Of a stretch of 64,000 bases of DNA, positions 9,349 to 17,953 are shown one piece after another. Location of the stretch: positions 124,001-188,000 of the forward strand of contig JAJFLH010000035.1 of assembly GCA_021772775.1 (NCBI GenBank), written 5' to 3'. Position 1 is the first letter of the stretch. Each line of letters opens with the position of its first letter. A program made the position numbers and the translations under genes. The notes beneath the pieces were generated by a model. That model was not told where the DNA came from. It saw only the letters and a program-made list of their open reading frames with translations, and did no database searches. Origin of the DNA: Mariprofundus sp. (GTDB lineage Bacteria > Pseudomonadota > Zetaproteobacteria > Mariprofundales > Mariprofundaceae).

Positions 9349-10002
9349 TTGTCCAAAAAAATGACCGCTGCCGAAGTTCGGCGATTTTTTGAATATCTGC
9401 AATCCATTGATCCGGAACCCGTTACTGAACTCAATTACAGTAATGGGTTTGAGCTTCTGGCTGCTGTTATACTTTCAGCGCAATCCACCGATGTCGGTGT
9501 GAATAAAGCCACGGCAAAACTTTATCCCGTCGCCAATACTCCCCAAGCTATACTTGATATCGGTGAAGATAAACTCAAACAACATATCTCCACCATCGGG
9601 CTCTATAACAGCAAAGCCAAACATTTGATGGCTACCTGTCGAATGTTGGTAGAGCTGCATCACGGTGAAGTGCCACGCACACGTAAGGAGCTAGAGGCTC
9701 TGCCAGGTGTAGGACGAAAAACCGCCAATGTTGTACTCAATGTACTGTTCGGCGAACCTACAATGGCCGTCGATACACATATTTTCAGAGTTGGAAATCG
9801 AACTGGTTTAGCCAAAGGAAAAACACCCCTGGACGTTGAGAAAGGTCTGCTAAAATCCATTCCCGCTGAATTCATGTTGCATGCTCACCACTGGCTCATT
9901 CTGCATGGTCGCTATACCTGCACCGCACGTAAACCCAAGTGTCTCGCATGTCCTGTAAATCAGGAGTGCCACTGGCCGGAAAAAACTATAGCTAATGTGT
10001 GA
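9349..10002 (+). CDS. nth: Endonuclease III
   Basis: Bifunctional DNA glycosylase/AP lyase removing oxidised pyrimidines. The helix-hairpin-helix LPGVGRKTANVVL contains the catalytic Lys, and the catalytic Asp is in VDTHIFRVGNR. The C-terminal 4Fe-4S loop has the exact C-x6-C-x2-C-x5-C spacing (CTARKPKCLACPVNQEC). The length is typical. The start is uncertain: a TTG at 9349 has AAAG at proper distance, while the first ATG at 9361 has no ribosome site. Confidence 0.96.
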   Translation: MSKKMTAAEVRRFFEYLQSIDPEPVTELNYSNGFELLAAVILSAQSTDVGVNKATAKLYPVANTPQAILDIGEDKLKQHISTIGLYNSKAKHLMATCRMLVELHHGEVPRTRKELEALPGVGRKTANVVLNVLFGEPTMAVDTHIFRVGNRTGLAKGKTPLDVEKGLLKSIPAEFMLHAHHWLILHGRYTCTARKPKCLACPVNQECHWPEKTIANV

Positions 10003-10028
10003 ATAAACGTCTTAATAAAACGTTTATT
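10002..10028. terminator. AT-rich hairpin after nth (weak terminator candidate)
   Basis: A 9-bp perfect inverted repeat (AATAAACGT / ACGTTTATT) with a 9-base loop starts at the nth stop codon. The stem is AT-rich and is followed by TAATTAAAG instead of a T run, so an intrinsic terminator is possible but not convincing. Confidence 0.35.
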
Positions 10029-10165
10029 TAATTAAAGAAATAGCTATGTCGATGTAGAATAATCGATCATATCATCTCGGGATTAATAGCAGATTTAAAA
10101 CAATTTCATTGCTTTTTCATGCCTTCCATGCCCTAGACTGATACTCTGACTTTTCCAGAATATCT

Positions 10166-10348
10166 TTAAGTAGAAGCCTCTTGGCTCTCATCTACTTCAG
10201 TTGAAACCTCATCTACAGCTTCTTCAGATAACTCTTCACCAGCTATTTCGTTCCGTTTCTCTAGTTTACGCAAGCGCTTCTCTTCATTCTTTTTCTGTTT
10301 AGCGAGTTCTTTTTGGCGCTTTTCATATTTAAAATTAGGTCTGGCCAA
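10166..10348 (-). CDS. Small lysine/glutamate-rich protein
   Basis: A 60-residue protein of strikingly uneven composition. The first 35 residues are basic, starting MARPNFKYEKRQKELAKQKK, and look like one charged helix. The last 25 are acidic and serine/threonine-rich. The start is TTG, supported by a strong GGAGG six bases upstream. Small proteins with a similar MARPNFK-plus-lysine opening occur in other proteobacteria as uncharacterised families, from memory and not searched here. No function can be given; nucleic-acid binding by the basic half is only a guess. Confidence 0.7.
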   Translation of the reverse strand: MARPNFKYEKRQKELAKQKKNEEKRLRKLEKRNEIAGEELSEEAVDEVSTEVDESQEAST

Positions 10349-10604
10349 GGGGCACCTCCAATCGTGATATGTCCGGTCAATGCAAATGAAGTGCTCTAGC
10401 TAATGCCTCAGAAACGAACAGTGGCGGATGCTGCCCATCTTTGACGCTGCTGTCTCAGAAACATTCAAATTTCGTAGGCCACCCCTGATCAAGTATCATG
10501 TTCAGATAATATTTCATAGAGAATAAACGTCTGTTCTTGTATGGATGTCGTCAGTTTAAAGCCTGCATGTTGTTGAATGCAGCTAAGCATCATAGGTTCC
10601 ATCA

Positions 10605-10988
10605 ATGTCTAAACAAACAGTACGTATCGATAAATGGCTGTGGGCAGCCCGCTTTTTTAAAACACGGGGCCTTGCTACCGAAATGGTTGCCGGTGGCCAT
10701 GTGCAATGCAATGGTGACCGCATCAAAGCATCCAAAGGGATTCAAGTTGGGGATGTTTTAAACATTGTCCGCAATCAGGAAACATACATCGTCACGGTGA
10801 CTGGCTTAGCTGAAAAAAGAGGTTCTGCCACTATTGCACAAAGCCTTTATCAAGAAGGTGAACAGAGCATTCAAGCTCGTCAGCAGCAACAACAGTTACG
10901 CAAGCTCAATGCATCCCCTGCTCCTGACAAACGACCGGATAAAAAAGCCCGCCGACAAATCATTCGTTTCAGTCGAAGAGAAGATTAA
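10605..10988 (+). CDS. hslR: S4-domain heat-shock RNA-binding protein Hsp15
   Basis: Hsp15 binds 50S subunits carrying stalled nascent peptidyl-tRNA after heat stress and helps recycle them. The S4 domain occupies about residues 5-65 (VRIDKWLWAARFFKTR, GHVQCNGDRIKASKGIQVGD). A positively charged C-terminal tail follows (RPDKKARRQIIRFSRRED), matching Hsp15 in order and length (127 residues). It is convergent with the glutaredoxin-like gene. Confidence 0.9.
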   Translation: MSKQTVRIDKWLWAARFFKTRGLATEMVAGGHVQCNGDRIKASKGIQVGDVLNIVRNQETYIVTVTGLAEKRGSATIAQSLYQEGEQSIQARQQQQQLRKLNASPAPDKRPDKKARRQIIRFSRRED

Positions 10989-11002
10989 CCCCAGGTTAGT
11001 AA

Positions 11003-11401
11003 TCAGACCTGCTTCAAAGCCGGATCAAACTGTTGATTCAGATATGCGATAATGTCATTGGATTCATACAACCAGGTGGTTTCTTCACCCTTATCAATGC
11101 GTAGACATGGCACTTTAATGTGGCCACCTTGCTGCTCCAAGGTATTACGATGTTCACCACCACGTACCTGAGCATCACGATATTCAAGTGGGATATTCAA
11201 ACGGTGAACGGTACGGCGCGTTTTAATGCAGAATGGGCAGGCAAAATATTGATACATCGACATCGATTCAACCTGTTTGTTCACTGCTAACTGAGCCTCC
11301 GGGTCACGTTTAATTTTGCGCGGGCTAGTTATATAGCTGACGAACGCCATCAATCCACCTACCCCTTCACGAAAAATTTTGAGTAGAATAGCTTTAATCA
11401 T
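11003..11401 (-). CDS. Glutaredoxin/GST N-terminal-domain protein
   Basis: A thioredoxin-fold protein of 132 residues. After a hydrophobic or basic N-terminal stretch (about 40 residues) comes YFACPFCIKTRR, a CPFC redox motif. The rest follows the GST-N/glutaredoxin pattern: HIKVPCLRID for the cis-proline region and WLYESNDIIAYLNQQF at the end. The start is the ATG at 11401, preceded by GGGGTG; the longer frame upstream overlaps the divergent exonuclease gene and is unlike the family. Likely role: thiol-disulfide exchange or glutathione-dependent reduction. Confidence 0.8.
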   Translation of the reverse strand: MIKAILLKIFREGVGGLMAFVSYITSPRKIKRDPEAQLAVNKQVESMSMYQYFACPFCIKTRRTVHRLNIPLEYRDAQVRGGEHRNTLEQQGGHIKVPCLRIDKGEETTWLYESNDIIAYLNQQFDPALKQV

Positions 11402-11499
11402 AATACACCCCGTTCTTATTATCGTCGCAATATAACAGTCGGTCTGGTTTAAGAAACCATTCAAAAAGTGCAGCATGCGAGTTTCTACGGGGTAATGAC

Positions 11500-12420
11500 A
11501 TGAACGATAACGACGCCATTGAGCATCTGCAAAAATCCGATCAATACAGAGTGATTCAGCGCTTGAATGCTCCAGACCGTTATTGGCAAGGTGAGCCCAA
11601 TACAGCACGCATTGGTATCGTGATTGATACCGAAACCACAGGACTGGATACCAGTAAAGACAAGATCATCGAACTGGGTTTCGTAGCTTTTGAATATGAT
11701 GCTGGATCCGGGCTGATTTATCGTATTCTACACACTTATGATGGTTTTGAAGATCCGGATGAACCGTTGGAAGATATCGTCAAACAGATCACAGGCATCA
11801 CCGATGAGATGGTGGCAGGCCAACATCTGGATGATGATGAGATTCAGCATTGGCTGAAAAAATCAGACTTGATTATTGCGCATAATGCTGGTTTTGACCG
11901 CCAAATGATTGAGCGTCGACTGCCCATGGTCGCGCAGACAAACTGGGCTTGCACATTCAACGACATTCCCTGGCAGGATGAAGATATTTCCAGTCTAAAG
12001 TTGGATTATATCGCCTACAAATTAGGTTTCTTCTTTGATGGTCACCGGGCAGTCAACGATGCGCAGGCCACACTACATCTATTAAGCAAAGCGCTGCCCT
12101 GCTCCGGTAAACTTGCTATGGCTACTCTGCTAATCAGCGCACGGGTAAAAAGTCAGCGACTATTTGCCACACAGGCCCCTTTTGATAATAAGGATGATTT
12201 AAAAGCACGCGGTTACCGCTGGCTGGCAGACTTTTCCTATAAAGACCAATTTGGCAAAAACAAAAAAGGTGTTTGGAGTATTTCAATCCCGGCCACTGAT
12301 ATAGATACTGAACATCTATGGCTGACTGAAAATATCTATACGGGTAAAAAAGCACTGTTTACTTTTATCAACCTCACGGCTCGGGATCGTTATTCGCTCA
12401 GAGAATTTCAGGCTGAATAA
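11500..12420 (+). CDS. DnaQ-type (DEDDh) 3'-5' exonuclease domain protein
   Basis: The exonuclease fold spans about residues 36-195: ExoI motif IVIDTETTGLDTSKDKIIELG with the DxE pair, ExoII in LIIAHNAGFDRQMIE, and ExoIII in HRAVNDAQATLHLL (H...D), i.e. a DEDDh exonuclease. About 110 further residues form an unidentified C-terminal region ending in an aromatic/basic stretch. This is longer than an epsilon subunit core and is not DnaQ itself by its flanks. Its stop shares a base with the arfB start (TAATG). Confidence 0.85.
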   Translation: MNDNDAIEHLQKSDQYRVIQRLNAPDRYWQGEPNTARIGIVIDTETTGLDTSKDKIIELGFVAFEYDAGSGLIYRILHTYDGFEDPDEPLEDIVKQITGITDEMVAGQHLDDDEIQHWLKKSDLIIAHNAGFDRQMIERRLPMVAQTNWACTFNDIPWQDEDISSLKLDYIAYKLGFFFDGHRAVNDAQATLHLLSKALPCSGKLAMATLLISARVKSQRLFATQAPFDNKDDLKARGYRWLADFSYKDQFGKNKKGVWSISIPATDIDTEHLWLTENIYTGKKALFTFINLTARDRYSLREFQAE

Positions 12421-12833
12421 TGTTATATATATCTGAGTCGCTCACCCTTTCTGATGATGAAATCGACATGTCAGCCATCCGTGCTCAAGGTGCCGGCGGC
12501 CAACATGTAAATAAAGTATCCAGTGCGATCCATTTGCGTTTTGATATTCATGCATCATCACTACCCTATGCATGCAAAGAACGGCTGTTACAAATCAGAG
12601 ACCATCGCATCAATAGCGATGGTATCATCATTATCAAAGCCCAGCAGTTTCGAAGCCAGGAGCAAAACAGAGCCGATGCACTGCAACGCCTGCAGGAGAT
12701 GATCAAAAGTTCGATGATCGTAGTCAAGAAACGACGTCCAACACGCAAGTCTTATGGTTCAATTAAAAGGCGTTTAGAGCATAAAAAGAAACGCGGCCAT
12801 ACCAAAGCACTCAGGAAAAAGGTCATCGAATAA
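12420..12833 (+). CDS. arfB: Peptidyl-tRNA hydrolase/alternative ribosome rescue factor ArfB
   Basis: ArfB releases nascent chains from ribosomes stalled on non-stop mRNA. The catalytic GGQ lies in IRAQGAGGQHVNKVSSAIHLRFD. The C-terminal tail is lysine/arginine-rich (KKRRPTRKSYGSIKRRLEHK), the part that enters the empty mRNA channel. The length of 137 residues fits ArfB (YaeJ), not full RF1/RF2. Translation is coupled to the upstream exonuclease gene. Confidence 0.95.
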   Translation: MLYISESLTLSDDEIDMSAIRAQGAGGQHVNKVSSAIHLRFDIHASSLPYACKERLLQIRDHRINSDGIIIIKAQQFRSQEQNRADALQRLQEMIKSSMIVVKKRRPTRKSYGSIKRRLEHKKKRGHTKALRKKVIE

Positions 12834-12875
12834 CAACGAAGTCACGCAACACGATGAGTTAAACGTGAGGTCATT

Positions 12876-13796
12876 ATGAACAAAGCTCGAACGCCATATC
12901 ATCATAAAAGAGTCTTATTCAAGATCTCCCTGTTTTTCTCAACTCTGCTTGTTTTCATGTCTCCATTACTAGCCTACAGCCAACACGACATTGAAATAGC
13001 TGACAGCATCAAAAACCGTGATCTCAACAATAACCTTCTGCTTATCCACGGCCTGACCAACAGACACCCATGGAGTGAAGAGTTCCTGGATAGAGCGCTC
13101 TCTCTCTGGGGCTCGAAACATGTTTTTGCTGTTTACACCAACAGCTCTGAAACTACCTATAAGAAGCTCATCCATTCAAAAATCATATTCTATTGCGGTG
13201 AAGATGATAGTGATGCCGGTGATGCCAGCATTGAAGAACAAGTTGAACTGCTACACAGGAAAGTTCAAATTTTACAAACCAACAAAACACTTGGCAAAAA
13301 GTTTTATATCATAGCTCATAGTTTAGGCGGGCTTGTCGCACGACGGTATATTTATAAATACCCTGATGTGGTTAAAGGGCTCGTTACTCTTGGTACGCCC
13401 CACCACGGATCAGCTCTGGCAGATAACTTTGAGTGGGCTGGTTTTTTTCTAGGTGCAACAGATGCTATCAACAATTTACGCCCCTCCTTCGTTGAATTAT
13501 TTAATGATAGATTCCCTATAAAATCCTCTCCGCTGGCAGACAATGGTAAGATCTACACCATCAGAGGCGATTGTGATGGCTACGACTGTTTTGGTTGGGC
13601 TGGCGAACTGTTATTCGGTTGGGCATTTATTAAACTCTCGACTGGCAGCGATAGTGACGGCCTGGTTCCTTTTGACTCTGCTGTGATTGAAGATGCAATC
13701 CACCTAGGAGATTTTCCAGATTTTAGTCATATTGATCTGGTGGAAAAACCTGCAGTCGTAGAAAAAGCTTCCGAGTATCTGCTTAATACCAAATAG
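12876..13796 (+). CDS. Secreted or membrane-anchored alpha/beta-hydrolase (lipase/PGAP1-like)
   Basis: A 306-residue protein with an N-terminal hydrophobic segment (about residues 13-35) that is probably a signal peptide. The alpha/beta-hydrolase features are LLLIHGLTNRHPW (oxyanion region), IIAHSLGGLVARRY (nucleophilic Ser in AHSLGG), LVTLGTPHHGSALAD, and a late acid/His pair in SDSDGLVPF and FSHIDLV. Such proteins are lipases or esterases; the substrate is unknown. A GTGAGG ribosome site precedes the start. It stands alone downstream of arfB. Confidence 0.82.
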   Translation: MNKARTPYHHKRVLFKISLFFSTLLVFMSPLLAYSQHDIEIADSIKNRDLNNNLLLIHGLTNRHPWSEEFLDRALSLWGSKHVFAVYTNSSETTYKKLIHSKIIFYCGEDDSDAGDASIEEQVELLHRKVQILQTNKTLGKKFYIIAHSLGGLVARRYIYKYPDVVKGLVTLGTPHHGSALADNFEWAGFFLGATDAINNLRPSFVELFNDRFPIKSSPLADNGKIYTIRGDCDGYDCFGWAGELLFGWAFIKLSTGSDSDGLVPFDSAVIEDAIHLGDFPDFSHIDLVEKPAVVEKASEYLLNTK

Positions 13797-13835
13797 CTCT
13801 CCCCCTTCGCTCCTCATGGAGTGATGCACAAGACA

Positions 13836-13864
13836 TTGACACTCTGAAATTCAGAGTATTTTAT
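13836..13864 (+). promoter_or_regulatory. Promoter with palindromic operator in the spacer
   Basis: A consensus TTGACA at 13836-13841 is followed, after 17 bases, by TTTTAT (or TATTTT at 15 bases). The spacer holds a perfect 17-bp palindrome with a one-base centre, ACTCTGAA-A-TTCAGAGT, at 13841-13857. It lies 130 bases upstream of the winged-helix regulator gene, so autoregulation is a natural inference. The boxes were read by eye; nothing measured. Confidence 0.55.
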
Positions 13865-13909
13865 TCCACCACCGACCTGAATTTTAAAGCAGTTGAGAGC
13901 GGAGGGGTC

Positions 13910-13960
13910 ATGGCCTTAAATATCAATAGCAAAGCAGAAGCGTTGAATGAAACAAAATAG
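13910..13960 (+). CDS. Possible 16-residue leader peptide
   Basis: A very short reading frame, MALNINSKAEALNETK, has a good ribosome site (GGAGGGG) a few bases before its ATG. It lies between the promoter above and the regulator gene. It could be a leader peptide or chance; nothing else supports it. Confidence 0.2.
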   Translation: MALNINSKAEALNETK

Positions 13961-13990
13961 CTACGAAAGTACTACTTGGTAAGGGCAGTG

Positions 13991-14308
13991 ATGACTGATC
14001 AGAAAAACACCACCTATGCGGCACTCGACTCAGTGCTGCACCAGCCTATTCGGACGAGAATAGCCGCAGTGCTTTCTGCACGTGAGGAGGCCACATTCAG
14101 TGAAGTGAAGCAGGCTTTGAAACTTATCGATGGAAATCTCGAAGCTCACATGAAAAAGCTAACCCAAACCGCTTATGTCGATGTGCGCAAAGAAGCCGAT
14201 GGTAAACGCCCATTAACCGTTTACAGGCTATCTGAACAAGGCAAAGAGGCACTCTCTTCCTATGTGCAAGCACTCACCGATCTTCTTCATCTTGAGGCTA
14301 GATCATGA
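13991..14308 (+). CDS. Winged-helix transcriptional regulator (HTH_34/ArsR-like)
   Basis: A 105-residue DNA-binding protein. Segments HQPIRTRIAAVLSAREEATFSEVKQ, KLIDGNLEAHMKKLTQTAYVDV and PLTVYRLSEQGKEALSSY are the recognition core and wing of the small winged-helix family that acts on single operons. The start is placed at ATG 13991 after AAGG; GTG and TTG codons just upstream are alternatives. Its end overlaps the TPR gene (ATGA), making a three-gene operon with the beta-propeller/barrel protein. The upstream palindrome at 13841 is its likely target. Confidence 0.8.
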   Translation: MTDQKNTTYAALDSVLHQPIRTRIAAVLSAREEATFSEVKQALKLIDGNLEAHMKKLTQTAYVDVRKEADGKRPLTVYRLSEQGKEALSSYVQALTDLLHLEARS

Positions 14309-15090
14309 ATACAGCTCATAAGGTTCTGCTCATAGCCGTTTGCATGCTTTTTTCTGGCCATAGCAATGCCGCCATCAATGAAACAAGCTTAGCCCGTCAG
14401 GGTATTGATCAATTGATGAATACCGATTTAGCAGCAGCCCAACAGAGCTTTCATCAGCTGGAAAAGCGTTATCCTGACTATCCGCTCAACGGCTTGATGC
14501 AGATCTCTATTGTCTGGGCACAAGCAGAGCTTGCCAGTGAAGAAAAACTACGTGATATATTTCTGGATCAAAGTGCTGACAAACTGAAAAAGCATATTCA
14601 GCTGGCCCGAGAAAAAAGCAGTTCAGACCCTGAAAACAGATTATGGAAACTCGCATTAGGCTCATCATTGGCCCAGTTCGGTTTAGTGAGTTTACGTCAA
14701 AATAATTTTCTACAAGCTTACTCATCAGGTCGCGAAGGTAGAGATATTCTACGCCAACTGATTCAAGAACATCCCGATATTGAAGACGCTTATACCGTAT
14801 TGGGACTGTATGAGTTGCAGGCTGGCTCAGTACCTACTTCCCTCTCATGGTTAACGAGCCTGCTTGATCTCTCCGGCGATCAGAAGCTGGGACTAGCTTA
14901 CGTCAACAGAGCCATCAAGCATGCCCCTCTGTTTGCGCCGGAAGCTGCTCGACTACTGCTGAAGTTTTATCATCCGCGACAGAAGGAATCTTGCATTCAA
15001 CGACCACTGGTCAAACAGATGCATCGCCGTTATCCGAAAAACCCGACTTTTGCATGGATGAATAGAGTGATGGAGATCACATGCCAGTAA
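14305..15090 (+). CDS. Periplasmic TPR-like protein
   Basis: A 261-residue exported protein: signal peptide ending near SNAA, then helical repeats typical of TPR proteins (GIDQLMNTDLAAAQQSFHQL, LAQFGLVSLRQNNFLQAY, DAYTVLGLYELQAGSVPT). TPR arrays act as protein-docking scaffolds. It is coupled to the regulator gene by a four-base overlap and lies 16 bases before the large propeller/barrel gene, so it may serve that protein. No enzymatic motif is seen. Confidence 0.75.
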   Translation: MNTAHKVLLIAVCMLFSGHSNAAINETSLARQGIDQLMNTDLAAAQQSFHQLEKRYPDYPLNGLMQISIVWAQAELASEEKLRDIFLDQSADKLKKHIQLAREKSSSDPENRLWKLALGSSLAQFGLVSLRQNNFLQAYSSGREGRDILRQLIQEHPDIEDAYTVLGLYELQAGSVPTSLSWLTSLLDLSGDQKLGLAYVNRAIKHAPLFAPEAARLLLKFYHPRQKESCIQRPLVKQMHRRYPKNPTFAWMNRVMEITCQ

Positions 15091-15106
15091 CAAAGGAATA
15101 CAACAG

Positions 15107-17953
15107 ATGAAAAAACAAATAGTTATCACAATGATCATTCTCATGTCTATGCTCGGATTTACCAGGGCAGATGCTGGCGTAGTACATGATTCAGCTCTGA
15201 ACTGGTACAGCATGGAGAGTGAACATTTTCGTATTCACTTTCATGATGGTGAACAGCAGTTGGCCAAAAAGTCTCTGAATATTGCCGAATCTGTACACAA
15301 CAAACTTAGCACCGAATTCGATTGGCAGCCTCTGGATAAAACGGAGATCATGCTGACTGACGAGCTTGATGTTTCAAACGGTATGGCCACGCCTTTGCCA
15401 TCGAATCGCATGTATCTCTTTACCACACCTCCGGATGGCGTCTTTGGCCTTGAAGATCATGCCGGTTGGTTGGAAATGCTCATCTTGCATGAATATGTAC
15501 ATATCCTGCATATTGATAAAGCAGCCGGTGGGCCTAAGTGGCTGCGCAAAGTGTTTGGCCGAAACATGCTTCTCTTCCCTAATATGTTACAGCCATCATG
15601 GCTTATCGAAGGGCTAGCTACTTATTACGAAACGGATAATGAGTTCGGTATTGGTCGTGGCCAGAGCAGCTATTTTGACATGATGATGCGTATAGAAGTG
15701 AAGTCTGGCGTCAAACCATTGAGTCAGGTAAATCAACACGTGGTGAGCTGGCCGGGAGGCACGATTGCATATTTGTACGGCGTTCACTTTTTCCAATTCA
15801 TCGAAGAGAGGTATGGTGCAGAAAGTATTGGCCAACTCGTTGAGAACTACTCAAGTAATTTGCTTCCTTTTCGAATCGATTCGAATGCAGCCGAAGTTAC
15901 CCGCAGAGACCTCTCCACGCTGTGGCAGGAGTTTAATGCCTATCTGAATCAAAAGTATCAGCCTCAGCTCTCAGCCATTCATCAACAGGGTGAAGTGCGT
16001 GGTACAGCTTTGACTCAAAATGGTTATTTTCATGGGCCTGTCGTTGTCCATCCCGATGGGCGTTTATTCTATCTCGCAAATGATGGACAAAGTGAAACGG
16101 CTCTAATGGTCAGAGATCCTGGTGGTAAAACAAAAGCGATCTCCGAAGTACACTCTCCCGCCCGTCTGGATATCCATCCTGAAGCAGGAATTTTATTGGC
16201 TCAACCCGAGATATGCCGCAATGCCCGTCTGCATTATGACCTCTTCAGAATTGATCCAGAGCACGGAGAACAACAACGCCTGACGCACTGTAGCCGTTAT
16301 ATCTCTGCCAGCTGGTCACCTGATGGCAAACAAATTATTGCAGTTCAAAATAGACTCGGTCGTCATGCCCTGCACCTGCTCACTGCTTTAGGCACGTTCA
16401 AAGAGCTCTTATGGCAGGGAGAAGAAGGCATTACTGTTTCTCAACCGGACTGGTCTCCAAATGGCGATGCCATTGCAGCCAGCGTCTGGCGAAAAGAGCA
16501 TGGTTGGGAGCTGGAGCTGTTTCAACTATCCAGCCGAAGCTGGCAACGCCTGAGCCATGACAAGGCAATTGAAGCTGATCCGCGTTATAGCAATGATGGC
16601 AAACAGCTGCTCTACAGCAGTGATGCCGGTGGTATCTATAACATCAAACGTCTGGATCTTTCATCGGGTAAAACGGTCAACATCAGCCGCGTTAATGGTG
16701 GAGCCTTTCAGCCATACCAGAACAGTGTTGATAGCCCAGTCTATTATGTCGGATATAATGCCAAAGGTTTCGATATTTATAAAATCGACCACATTGAGGG
16801 CAGTGTCGCGATACCGGAAAATCCAGGCACTAACGCTGTTGCATGGCCTAAGGCGGAAAATGTAACTGTTTCTAAAGCCACAGATTATTCGCCATGGTCT
16901 TCACTGGCACCAAGCTCCTGGTTCCCCTATCTCAATATCACTTCGCAACAGACAGAGTTTGGTGCTTCAATATGGGGCTCGGATATTCTGAAACGGCATA
17001 ATTATGCACTGCTGGCCGGTTACGATCTGAAACAGAAGTGGGCCAACTATACGGTGGCTTATAGCTATGCCCGCTTCGACCCACTGCTGAAGCTGTATGC
17101 GTCCACAAGCAGTCAGGCCCAATACGATGGCAATAACAAGCTCGGCCGCATTGCCCGTCAACAACGTTATGATGCTGAACTGGTATACCCGATTTTGGAT
17201 ATGGACTGGAGTTTGAACCTGCATCTCGGCAGCAGTTATGTGAAAGTAAAAGATGGTTGGCTGGCCAATAATATTAGACCGTTTAACGATTTGACCGACA
17301 CCTTGGCCGGAGTCGCCATCTCGTGGAACTCCACCTCCACCCACAACAGATCAATCAGCCCATCCGATGGCCGGGATATTCTTCTGGCTGCTGAAAACAG
17401 CAGTGTGATGGCTACTACTGATTATCGCGGTAATATCTTTTTAGGTGACTGGCGAGAGTACATCGGTTTGAGCGGTGAACACGTGTTAGCACTGCGCGCA
17501 GCCATGGGCTGGGGCACAAAATCACCAAGAGCATTTGTTTTGGGCGGTGCACACAGCACAACGGGTATAGCAGGCCTGAGTTCAGTCAGATCTGTATTCA
17601 ACAGACGCAGTTTCAGCCTGCGTGGTTACGGAACCTCAACCACATTAACTGGTCGCCGTATGCAGCTGGTATCGGCTGAATACAGATTCCCCATCAAACG
17701 TGTCGAGAGAGGTTTTATGTCCCCTCCTATCGGCCTGCATCAGCTATCCGGTTCTCTGTTTAGTGATACAGGTGCTGCATGGAATATCGGTAGCAGTCCC
17801 GCGAAATATTATGTCGGCCTGGGTGCAGAATTGGCAGCTGATACGGAGCTATTTTACAATATTCCACTCCGCCTTACATTAGGCTATGCCTACGGATTAG
17901 ACAAAACTCTCGGCGGTTCGCATCTCTATTTGAGATTGGGAAATTCATTTTGA
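15107..17953 (+). CDS. Secreted HEXXH/TolB-propeller/outer-membrane barrel protein
   Basis: A 948-residue protein with signal peptide (cut near TRADAG). The N-terminal region (about 25-290) has a zinc-peptidase signature, LHEYVHILHID, with a downstream glutamate in LIEGLATYYETDNE, as in gluzincin-type peptidases. The middle (about 310-560) has repeated TolB/WD40-like blades (SWSPDGKQIIAVQ, DWSPNGDAIAAS, RYSNDGKQLLYSSDAG). The C-terminal 330 residues look like a surface-antigen/Omp85-type beta-barrel, ending in LRLGNSF with terminal Phe. The architecture suggests an outer-membrane-anchored protease; its substrate is unknown. Confidence 0.8.
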   Translation: MKKQIVITMIILMSMLGFTRADAGVVHDSALNWYSMESEHFRIHFHDGEQQLAKKSLNIAESVHNKLSTEFDWQPLDKTEIMLTDELDVSNGMATPLPSNRMYLFTTPPDGVFGLEDHAGWLEMLILHEYVHILHIDKAAGGPKWLRKVFGRNMLLFPNMLQPSWLIEGLATYYETDNEFGIGRGQSSYFDMMMRIEVKSGVKPLSQVNQHVVSWPGGTIAYLYGVHFFQFIEERYGAESIGQLVENYSSNLLPFRIDSNAAEVTRRDLSTLWQEFNAYLNQKYQPQLSAIHQQGEVRGTALTQNGYFHGPVVVHPDGRLFYLANDGQSETALMVRDPGGKTKAISEVHSPARLDIHPEAGILLAQPEICRNARLHYDLFRIDPEHGEQQRLTHCSRYISASWSPDGKQIIAVQNRLGRHALHLLTALGTFKELLWQGEEGITVSQPDWSPNGDAIAASVWRKEHGWELELFQLSSRSWQRLSHDKAIEADPRYSNDGKQLLYSSDAGGIYNIKRLDLSSGKTVNISRVNGGAFQPYQNSVDSPVYYVGYNAKGFDIYKIDHIEGSVAIPENPGTNAVAWPKAENVTVSKATDYSPWSSLAPSSWFPYLNITSQQTEFGASIWGSDILKRHNYALLAGYDLKQKWANYTVAYSYARFDPLLKLYASTSSQAQYDGNNKLGRIARQQRYDAELVYPILDMDWSLNLHLGSSYVKVKDGWLANNIRPFNDLTDTLAGVAISWNSTSTHNRSISPSDGRDILLAAENSSVMATTDYRGNIFLGDWREYIGLSGEHVLALRAAMGWGTKSPRAFVLGGAHSTTGIAGLSSVRSVFNRRSFSLRGYGTSTTLTGRRMQLVSAEYRFPIKRVERGFMSPPIGLHQLSGSLFSDTGAAWNIGSSPAKYYVGLGAELAADTELFYNIPLRLTLGYAYGLDKTLGGSHLYLRLGNSF

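Noticed and set aside
11402-11608. N-terminal extension of the glutaredoxin-like protein
   Set aside because: The added residues overlap the divergent exonuclease gene and have no family pattern; ATG 11401 has a ribosome site.
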